58,664 bases of DNA, from contig CAMNJH010000002.1 in the NCBI GenBank assembly GCA_946541275.1, positions 1 to 58,664 on the forward strand. The letters run 5' to 3'. Positions 44,526-51,043 of the stretch are shown piece after piece. The DNA is from an uncultured Prevotellaceae bacterium (GTDB lineage: Bacteria > Bacteroidota > Bacteroidia > Bacteroidales > Bacteroidaceae). The stretch's first letter is position 1; each line of letters begins with the position of its first letter. Position numbers and translations under genes: made by a program. The notes below the pieces were generated by a model. It did not search any database, had not been told where the DNA came from, and saw only the letters and a list, made by a program, of their open reading frames with translations.

Positions 44526-45656
44526 TCAACGAGTAGCATTCTCTACTGTGAAGTAGATGTTGTCTGACGTCCGGCGTGTAGGATAGAGCTTGACGATGCT
44601 GCCAGATACGTGGAGATTAGAGCCTTCCAGAACCAGTTTGGATTCATCATTATAGTCACTACCCAGATTGATGTCCCAACTGTTGTTGGCTGCAAATTTC
44701 CACTCGGATTGTGTCAACACAGCGTCCGTCTTCACGAAGCAGTAGTTTTCCGCATCCCACGTCATCCGTTGGCTGTCGTCGGCCACGTTCCATCCGTTAT
44801 ACTCTCCCACCAGATTCATGTTGTTCACCTTGACGGCATTCAGTGCTGGTTTGTTCAGGTCGACTGTGACATAGTAGACACCCTCGCCTGCCACGGCTTT
44901 AAGGTTCGATTCTGTGTCGCCGCCACCCATAACGTCACCCGAGATATTGCCCCCAAAGGTTCCGGTGTTCAGCTGAGTATCCCAGTTGCCAGGCTCACGC
45001 TGGAACTTGAATTCGTTGCCCCATCCGTTGGGATCGGCAATGTACAGGAAGCCCGTGTAGATTCCGTTGAAGCCAGGTGATTCCAGTCGCTGCTCAGAAG
45101 TTGCCCATCCATCAGTAGCACCAATGAAATAGAGGAACCGTTCAGAGGCCTGAGAAGTGATTTCGTAGGTCATGTCAGCCATGTTCACAGTGAAACGATA
45201 GAATGGTGCCTTACCATCTACACAGAAAGATTTGTCCTGTCCTAGTGTGTAGCGACGATTGAAGGCCCCCTGCAGGTCGGTGTTGCTGCCTGTAGTACCA
45301 TACAGGTAGTCCCAGTTGCCGTTGGCAATAGAGTCGAGGGCGGCATCATCGCCAAAGGCGAACCAGATGTCGTAACTGCCGCCATTGCCTTCAAACTCGT
45401 AATAGTAGATAGGCGAATCCTCTACGTGCTCGAAGCGTTGCACCTTTTCGCTGTTCCACTCGCCGTTGCCGCCCACCAGATAGAGGTTGGCCGGTAAACC
45501 TATGATGCTATCGAAGGTGACCTGCTGAATTCTTGCAACAGGTACTCGTACTTGGCTGCCGTCGTCTTTTTCAATGACCATGTAGCGAAACACCTGCGCA
45601 TTGGCGTAGGCAATTGACAACACTAGCATGGTCAGGAAAGTTAGGTATCTTCTCAT
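44526..45656 (-). CDS. SusE/SusF-like secreted glycan-binding protein
   Basis: 376 residues. Signal peptide MRRYLTFLTMLVLSIAYANAQ, without lipobox. A short region (VPVARIQQVTFDSI) resembles a common Bacteroidetes linker domain, then two to three repeats typical of SusE/F starch-binding modules: LYLVGGNGEWNSEKVQRFE, LYFIGATDGWATSEQRLESP and MNLVGEYNGWNVADDSQRMT, each starting a tryptophan-containing Ig-like fold. Starts 7 bp after the aquaporin stop, so probably in an operon with GH43 and aqpZ. Glycan target unknown. Confidence 0.75.
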   Translation of the reverse strand: MRRYLTFLTMLVLSIAYANAQVFRYMVIEKDDGSQVRVPVARIQQVTFDSIIGLPANLYLVGGNGEWNSEKVQRFEHVEDSPIYYYEFEGNGGSYDIWFAFGDDAALDSIANGNWDYLYGTTGSNTDLQGAFNRRYTLGQDKSFCVDGKAPFYRFTVNMADMTYEITSQASERFLYFIGATDGWATSEQRLESPGFNGIYTGFLYIADPNGWGNEFKFQREPGNWDTQLNTGTFGGNISGDVMGGGDTESNLKAVAGEGVYYVTVDLNKPALNAVKVNNMNLVGEYNGWNVADDSQRMTWDAENYCFVKTDAVLTQSEWKFAANNSWDINLGSDYNDESKLVLEGSNLHVSGSIVKLYPTRRTSDNIYFTVENATR

Positions 45657-45663
45657 ATCATTT

Positions 45664-46341
45664 TTATGCCTTGTCAGGATGGATGCACTTCCAGATTCCT
45701 GCTGCCAGAGCGCCTCCGGCCAGTGGGCCTACGATGAACACCCAGAGCTCGCTCAGGGCCTGTCCACCAGCGAAGATGGCGGGACCAATGCTGCGGGCGG
45801 GGTTCACGCTGGTGCCTGTGAAGTGGATGCCCACCAGGTGAATCAGTATCAGGCTGAGGCCAATGGCCAGGCCGGCGAAGTTATTGGTGGCGCCGTTGGT
45901 CTTCGAGGTGGCGCCGAGCACTACGAGCACGAACAGGGCGGTGAGCACAATCTCCACGATGAGGCCGTTGGTCACGCCGAAAGCGCAGGCGTTAGCACCC
46001 GTGTCGGTGGTGATGATGGCACTGGGTTCAGCCGTGGTGACGATGAGCTTCAGCACGGCGGCAGCCAGGATGGCGCCGATGACCTGGAATAGCATGTACA
46101 TGCCGCAGTCCTTCGAGTTCATGCGCCCCGTGAGGAAGCAGCCCAGGGTGATGGCAGGGTTGATGTGGCAACCGCTGATGCCTCCGATGGTGTAGGCCAT
46201 GGCTACCACTGCCAGGCCGAAGGCCATGGCGGTACCTACGATGCTGGCCGTGTCGCTGCCACAGCCCAGAGCCACGGCGGCGCCGCAGCCTAGGAACGTT
46301 AGTACAAATGTTCCCACAAGTTCTGCTAAATACTTCTTCAT
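45664..46341 (-). CDS. aqpZ: Aquaporin Z-type water channel
   Basis: Six-helix inner-membrane channel of 225 residues. Both half-helix motifs are present: first NPA at 61-63 (GCHINPAITLG) and second NPAR at 180-183 (GTSVNPARSIGPA). The histidine near 173 and Arg183 fit a narrow water-selective filter rather than a glycerol facilitator. MKKYLAELVGTFVLTFLGCG is the usual N-terminus. It lies 64 bp after the GH43 gene, with no TAnnTTTG box in between, and 7 bp before the SusE/F-like gene. Confidence 0.95.
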   Translation of the reverse strand: MKKYLAELVGTFVLTFLGCGAAVALGCGSDTASIVGTAMAFGLAVVAMAYTIGGISGCHINPAITLGCFLTGRMNSKDCGMYMLFQVIGAILAAAVLKLIVTTAEPSAIITTDTGANACAFGVTNGLIVEIVLTALFVLVVLGATSKTNGATNNFAGLAIGLSLILIHLVGIHFTGTSVNPARSIGPAIFAGGQALSELWVFIVGPLAGGALAAGIWKCIHPDKA

Positions 46342-46405
46342 ACTTGTTACTTTTTTTAAAGGGTTAATAATATAAAGTTGTTAAATCGCGTTCGTTTGTT
46401 GCGGG

Positions 46406-47935
46406 TCATTGCTCCGTGTAGGCCACATAGTCAAAGTCGGCCAGGGCGTGGCCCGAGTAGTAGCGGAGATTGCCATTGTAGGCATAGAGGCCCAGTGTGA
46501 CGCCAGTGAATCCGCCCGCTGTCTCGGTGGAGAGCAGCGAGCAGTCCACGTCGCCCAGGTGCTGATAGTTGCTGCCGTCAGTAGAGTAGTAGAACTGGTA
46601 GTTCTTGCTGTCGCTGCTGACGCGCAGCCACAGCTGTAGTGCGCTTACCTTCTTGGAGGCCAGCTGTACGTTGACATTCTTCAGGTTCAGTCGCAGGGTG
46701 ACGAAGTGGTTGTTGCCGCTGTTCTGCATACAGGCCTGCACGAAGCCGTCTTGAATTTGGTAGACGCAGATGCCAGCCTCGTCGTTGGGACCAAAGTCAT
46801 AGAAGCTCATCTTGGTGTCGAACGTGAATTTGGCCGACTCCTGGCGGCGACCAATGAAGGTAGGCGTATGGTTGGCTTTGAGGTCGTAGGTGGAGCCTAT
46901 CAGGCGCAGCTTGCCGTTGCGCATCTTGTAGTAGGTGGAGTCGGGATTCTGCATGAACACCCATTCGGGGCCCAGGGGGCCGTCGAACTCATCGCGCACG
47001 CTGATGGGCTGGCGCTGCACGGGCTCTATAGGCTGCCCGCCGTTCACCACGGGCCATCCGCCCTCAGGCCATTCCACGGGGGCCAGGAAGGTCTCGCGCC
47101 CCAGGTGGTGATAGCTGCCGTTATAGTGTCGATAGGCCAGGAAGGCCAGCCACCACTGCCCCTTCTGGTCTTGTACCAAGTCGCCGTGGCCTGTACCCTG
47201 TATCTGGCTGCCCTGTCCCTTCATGTTGCAGTGCGTCAGGATGGGGTTCAGTGGATTGGGCTCGTAAGGGCCATAAATGTTGCGGCTGCGGGCCATGGTG
47301 ATGCTGTGGGCCAGCTCCGTGCCGCCCTCGCTGATGAGCAGGTAGTAGTAGCCATCTTTCTTGTAGATATGGGGTCCTTCGGGGTAGCGCCCGCCCATGC
47401 CCTGCCAAATGGGTCGGCTCTTGGTCAGCTGGCGGCCCGTCTTCGGGTCAATCTCGCACAGGGTGATGGTATTGTCAGGGTTGCTCACCATGTAGCATTT
47501 TTCCCCTTCGAACAGCAGCGAGGGGTCAATGCCTTGCTGTTCCAGCCAGAGAGGCTCGCTCCAGGGACCACGTGGGTCAGTGGCCGTCACCATGAAGTTG
47601 CCGCCGTTGCCCACATTGGTGGTAATCATGTAGTAGGTGCCATTGTGATAGCGCAGGGTGGGAGCGTAGATGCCCAGCCACGAGGTGGCGTCCTTCAGCG
47701 GCAGTTGTGACTGGCGGTTCAGTACGTTGCCTATCTGCTCCCAGTGCTGCAAGTCCTGCGAATGGAAGATGGGCACGCCAGGGAAATACTGGAACGACGA
47801 GTTCACTATATAGAAGTCATTGCCTACACGGCAGATGCTGGGGTCTGGATGAAAGCCTGGTATAATCGGGTTAATCAGCTGGGCCGATGCCTGAAGCCAG
47901 CTCATGGCAAGGATGACAAAAAGGATTCTTTTCAT
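46406..47935 (-). CDS. GH43 family beta-xylosidase / alpha-L-arabinofuranosidase
   Basis: Five-bladed propeller glycosidase acting on xylan or arabinan side chains. 509 residues. Signal peptide MKRILFVILAMSWLQASAQ. General base D31 in GFHPDPSICRVGNDFY, pKa modulator near D137 in GIDPSL, general acid E186 in RYPEGPHIYKK. Residues about 315-509 form a concanavalin-like beta-sandwich (VRDEFDGPLGPEWVF ... GLYAYNGNLRYYSGHALADFDYVAY), as in two-domain GH43 xylosidases. Own promoter at 47956-47963. Followed by aqpZ. Confidence 0.92.
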   Translation of the reverse strand: MKRILFVILAMSWLQASAQLINPIIPGFHPDPSICRVGNDFYIVNSSFQYFPGVPIFHSQDLQHWEQIGNVLNRQSQLPLKDATSWLGIYAPTLRYHNGTYYMITTNVGNGGNFMVTATDPRGPWSEPLWLEQQGIDPSLLFEGEKCYMVSNPDNTITLCEIDPKTGRQLTKSRPIWQGMGGRYPEGPHIYKKDGYYYLLISEGGTELAHSITMARSRNIYGPYEPNPLNPILTHCNMKGQGSQIQGTGHGDLVQDQKGQWWLAFLAYRHYNGSYHHLGRETFLAPVEWPEGGWPVVNGGQPIEPVQRQPISVRDEFDGPLGPEWVFMQNPDSTYYKMRNGKLRLIGSTYDLKANHTPTFIGRRQESAKFTFDTKMSFYDFGPNDEAGICVYQIQDGFVQACMQNSGNNHFVTLRLNLKNVNVQLASKKVSALQLWLRVSSDSKNYQFYYSTDGSNYQHLGDVDCSLLSTETAGGFTGVTLGLYAYNGNLRYYSGHALADFDYVAYTEQ

Positions 47936-47955
47936 GTGTCTTTAATATTTCTTTG

Positions 47956-47963
47956 CAAAAATA
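47956..47963 (-). promoter_or_regulatory. -7 box of the GH43 gene
   Basis: Minus-strand TATTTTTG, 20 nt upstream of the ATG at 47935. Confidence 0.6.
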
Positions 47964-48089
47964 CAAAAAAAATCTTTACTCCATCCATTTCAGACTGCTT
48001 TTTTTCTTTTTGACGCATTTTTTAGCCATCGTAGGCCTCGTGTACCAGTATTACCCCTATTGTCAGCATACCTCACAAAGCTGGTCTTT

Positions 48090-48584
48090 GCGCGCGCGCG
48101 TAATATACGCGCGAAAGAAGGTGCTACAAGTGCTACCGATGCCTCTAACTGATTGATGTATTGTCGATTACGGGTGCACGAACTATTCGTATTCGTGCTA
48201 CCAAAGATGCTACAGGTGCTACCGGTTCATCCAGAAAGTGCTTTCGTGCCAAAAAGTCAACGCCCCATGAAAAAAAGTCAACGAGATTTTTCAAAAAGTC
48301 GTTGATTTTTTCAAAAAAGTCGGCGCCGTTTTTTGAAAAGCCGGCCCCCCCATGAAAAAAGTTGCCATGAGACATATAGAAAAGTCGAACGCGACTTTTC
48401 TATATGTCTCATTTCTGCACAAAAGGATGAAAGTGTGCAGGTGAATGGCGGGTGAAACCGGTAGCACAAACGGTAGTTTTTCCTGAAAAACAATATGCAC
48501 CTGCAAACGTCTATGTATCAGACGGTTATAATCACCAGTAGCACTTGTAGCATAAACATGTTGCTATATATACGCGCGCGCGCG
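48090..48584. repeat. Dispersed palindromic element, copy C (best preserved)
   Basis: Left border GTGCTACAAGTGCTAC (48121-48136), right border GTAGCACTTGTAGCAT (48538-48553), 15 of 16 complementary. Outer tracts: CGCGCG-TAATATA-CGCGCG (48091-48113) and TATATATACGCGCGCG onward (48565-48584). The central hairpin is a perfect 21-bp stem with a 4-nt AACG loop (48367-48387, 48392-48412). AAAAAAGTCGGCGCCGTTTT is shared with copy A. It fills the gap between the TraB/GumN and GH43 genes; no conserved reading frame. Confidence 0.88.
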
Positions 48585-48621
48585 AACAGCGGAGGTATGG
48601 CGGGGGGACGCTGTGTTCCTG

Positions 48622-49569
48622 TCACCATTTGAATGTTTTTATCTGTTCAACTTCATAGCCGGCTTCACGGAGCAGATGAACAAGGCCGTAAGGCTGGATC
48701 AGGTGACCTGCACCGAAGACGAAAAGCGTGGGCGCTTCATTCATGGCTTCAATGATTCTGGGTAGCCATTTTTTATTGCGTTCATTGAATAGTAATGGCT
48801 GCTCGTCGGTTTCGGCTGACATGTAGCTGGTGAACTCCTCGAAATCGCCTTTTATCCAGGCCAAGACCGTTTTATCCCATTTTTCAAGTTCGTGAAGCAT
48901 GGTTTGTTTACGCTCCTCGAAGTTGTTCAGTAATGCCATCAGTGAATCGGCTTGCTCGTCAATGGACTTTGCCATTTTTTCCCTCGTTTTCTCTAGCTCT
49001 TCCTGCCTGGCCAATTGGTCAAGTTCACCCACCTTCCAACCATTCAGCTTGGCTCTTATGGTGCAAGTAGCGTCCATGGGGGCACCCTTTCCTCTCAGCT
49101 TCTGCAAGGTTGGTACTTTGCTGAACAGTTCATTCGTTGTCATCAGAGAGAGCATGTTTGTAAATGCGTAAGGTTGCCAATGCCACATTTGCATGGCGGC
49201 AGAATCAGTCAAGTTCACATGGCAGGTCAGCTGCATCCTTTCTGTCAGCTTTTGCGCCCTCTCGGCTCCCAGGACTTCAAAAATGGTCAGGCTGTCAGGC
49301 AGCATTACCAGCTCCAAGCCAGAGCTCTGCAGTTCTTTATTGTGCTGGTCGTTGGTGATGTCGTATTCAACGTATAGTTGTTCGCACTGTTTCTCTGCCT
49401 CCAGATAGGCATCGTAACGCTCCAGTGTTTCACCTGATACCAAATGTAGCGACCCAAGCATGTATGATGGTTTTTCCACCCCACCACCGCTGACACGGAA
49501 AAGGAGCTGAGCATTGGATGAAATGATGGCTGCAGAAACGAGCAGCAGCATGATGAAGGTTCTTTTCAT
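48622..49569 (-). CDS. TraB/GumN family protein
   Basis: 315 residues. Signal peptide MKRTFIMLLLVSAAIISSNA. Family segments at both ends: PSYMLGSLHLVSGE near 35-48 and FVFGAGHLIQPYGLVHLLREAGYEVE near the C-terminus; a charged helical region lies between (EELEKTREKMAKSIDEQ). TraB/GumN proteins are putative metal-dependent peptidase-like proteins, and their role in Bacteroidetes is not known. A leader with a hairpin terminator separates its promoter from the start codon. Confidence 0.88.
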   Translation of the reverse strand: MKRTFIMLLLVSAAIISSNAQLLFRVSGGGVEKPSYMLGSLHLVSGETLERYDAYLEAEKQCEQLYVEYDITNDQHNKELQSSGLELVMLPDSLTIFEVLGAERAQKLTERMQLTCHVNLTDSAAMQMWHWQPYAFTNMLSLMTTNELFSKVPTLQKLRGKGAPMDATCTIRAKLNGWKVGELDQLARQEELEKTREKMAKSIDEQADSLMALLNNFEERKQTMLHELEKWDKTVLAWIKGDFEEFTSYMSAETDEQPLLFNERNKKWLPRIIEAMNEAPTLFVFGAGHLIQPYGLVHLLREAGYEVEQIKTFKW

Positions 49570-49593
49570 ATACGTTTAAACCTGTTTGGCACA

Positions 49594-49655
49594 AAAAAAG
49601 GGTCACCGCTGTGACCCAACCTTTGTTAACCTTAAATCTAATACTATGAAAAACA
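49594..49655 (-). promoter_or_regulatory. Leader with intrinsic terminator upstream of the TraB/GumN gene
   Basis: The -7 box TACCTTTG (minus, 49661-49668) would start RNA near 49654. About 40 nt later comes GGGTCAC-AGCG-GTGACCC (49601-49618) followed by seven U (49594-49600), a textbook terminator, 25 nt before the ATG at 49569. The region could be an attenuator or release a small RNA of about 60 nt. Confidence 0.6.
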
Positions 49656-49660
49656 CGTTG

Positions 49661-49668
49661 CAAAGGTA
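49661..49668 (-). promoter_or_regulatory. -7 box for the TraB/GumN leader
   Basis: Minus-strand TACCTTTG, about 92 nt upstream of the TraB/GumN ATG. Confidence 0.6.
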
Positions 49669-49781
49669 GGCAAAAGTTTTTCAATTTGCAAGGTTTTTGG
49701 GCTAAAAAACTATGAGATTGATAAATTATTGATTTAAATCAAGCAAAATCATAATCTTTTGCAATGAAGTGGCACTTGGCA

Positions 49782-49805
49782 TAGGCTAAAATGCTCAGCA
49801 TTTTG
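49782..49805 (-). terminator. Hairpin downstream of the O-methyltransferase gene
   Basis: AAAATGCT-C-AGCATTTT is a perfect 8-bp palindromic stem shortly after the methyltransferase stop (49817). It lies inside a looser pairing of AATGAAGT with ACTTCATT. The U-tail is only TTTT. Confidence 0.5.
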
Positions 49806-49816
49806 TGGCAACTACT

Positions 49817-50455
49817 TCATTGGCCATTCTTTTTGATGAGTGTAAGACCATCGCGCAGGGGGAGAATGACTTTCGACACGCGCTCATCGGCTGCCAGGTG
49901 GTCGTTGAAGCGGCGTATGCCCAGTGTCTGCTGGTCATGGTCGTAGGCGGAATCGCTGACGTGACCGTCCCACAGTGTGTTGTCGGCCAGGATGACGCCA
50001 CCTGGGCGCAGGCAGGCCAGCACCGTCTCGTAGGCCTCCAGATAGGTACGCTTGTCGCCATCAATGAAGGCCATGTCGAACTGCAAGCCCAGCGTGGGCA
50101 GCAGGCTGATGGCATCGCCAATGATGAGCTTCACGCGGTGGCCTACGGGTGAGCTGCTGATCCATCGGTGTGCAAAATCCTCTATCTCGTCATTGATTTC
50201 AAAGGTATAGATACACCCGTCATCGTCCAGCCCCTCGGCCATGCTCAGTGCGCTGTAGCCGCTGAAGGTGCCTATCTCGACTATGAGCTTGGGGCGAATC
50301 ATCTGAACCAGCATTTTCAGCAGCCGCCCCTGCAGGTGTCCGCTGGCCATGCGCCCATGGAGCAGCTCTATGTTGGTAGCGCGCCACAGGCGGTACAGAT
50401 GCTCTGGTTCGGGGTCGATGTGAGCGTTGATGTATTCTTCTAAAGCGTAGTCCAC
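49817..50455 (-). CDS. Class I SAM-dependent O-methyltransferase (family 3, caffeoyl-CoA OMT-like)
   Basis: 212 residues. SAM-binding motif LIVEIGTFSGYSALSMAEGL at about 57-76; FIDGDKRTYLEAYETV near 133-148 and ADNTLWDG near 155-162 supply the metal-site aspartates and asparagine typical of cation-dependent O-methyltransferases such as TrmR/YrrM. In bacteria, members include a tRNA 5-hydroxyuridine methyltransferase, which is plausible here but not proven. Lies 25 bp after aroQ, likely in the same operon. Confidence 0.9.
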   Translation of the reverse strand: MDYALEEYINAHIDPEPEHLYRLWRATNIELLHGRMASGHLQGRLLKMLVQMIRPKLIVEIGTFSGYSALSMAEGLDDDGCIYTFEINDEIEDFAHRWISSSPVGHRVKLIIGDAISLLPTLGLQFDMAFIDGDKRTYLEAYETVLACLRPGGVILADNTLWDGHVSDSAYDHDQQTLGIRRFNDHLAADERVSKVILPLRDGLTLIKKNGQ

Positions 50456-50480
50456 TTGATGAATGCACTCCTATATATGC

Positions 50481-50900
50481 TCAATGCATGATAAAACTTT
50501 CCACGGCCAGCCGGTAGCTGTCAAGGCCGAAACCACAGATGACGCCGCGGCAGGCTGAGCTGATCATGGAGTGGTGGCGGAACTCCTCGCGCTGGTGCAC
50601 GTTTGAGATATGCACCTCTACCACTGGCGCCGTGATGGAGCGGATGCAGTCGTGCAGCGCTATCGAGGTATGGGTGTAGGCCCCGGCATTGAGCACGATG
50701 CCCTGACAGGTGAAGCCCTCCTGCTGCATCTTGTTGATGAGCTCGCCTTCCACGTTGCTCTGGTAGTATTCTATCTCTATTTGTGGGAAGCGCTGGCGCA
50801 GTTGCGGCAGATAGTCGTCGAACGATGAGTTGCCATAGATGCCCGGCTCCCGACGTCCCAGCAGGTTCAGGTTGGGGCCATTGATAATCAGTATTCTCAT
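50481..50900 (-). CDS. aroQ: Type II 3-dehydroquinate dehydratase
   Basis: Third step of the shikimate pathway. 139 residues, the usual length. GPNLNLLGRREPGIYG carries catalytic Y22; NAGAYTHTS (N71, H77), the catalytic H97 in VEVHISN, and R108 in REEFRHHS follow in canonical order. The minus-strand -7 box TAAATTTG is at 50921-50928. Heads a two-gene operon with the O-methyltransferase and diverges from the 965-residue surface protein gene. Confidence 0.97.
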   Translation of the reverse strand: MRILIINGPNLNLLGRREPGIYGNSSFDDYLPQLRQRFPQIEIEYYQSNVEGELINKMQQEGFTCQGIVLNAGAYTHTSIALHDCIRSITAPVVEVHISNVHQREEFRHHSMISSACRGVICGFGLDSYRLAVESFIMH

Positions 50901-50920
50901 GTTTCAGTCAATATTTTGTG

Positions 50921-50928
50921 CAAATTTA
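50921..50928 (-). promoter_or_regulatory. -7 box of aroQ
   Basis: Minus-strand TAAATTTG, 20 nt upstream of the ATG at 50900, inside a near-palindrome TTGTGCAAATTTACACAA. Confidence 0.55.
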
Positions 50929-50991
50929 CACAATTTATAATAATAAGAAAAGAAAAGCGGGAAAAAATTTGTGTATTTGAATAATTAGGCG

Positions 50992-50999
50992 TAAATTTG
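50992..50999 (+). promoter_or_regulatory. -7 box of the 965-residue surface protein gene
   Basis: TAAATTTG, 44 nt upstream of the ATG at 51044. Confidence 0.6.
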
Positions 51000-51043
51000 C
51001 CACCACTTACAATGGAGTAACTAACAATTTAATTAAAAAGCTT

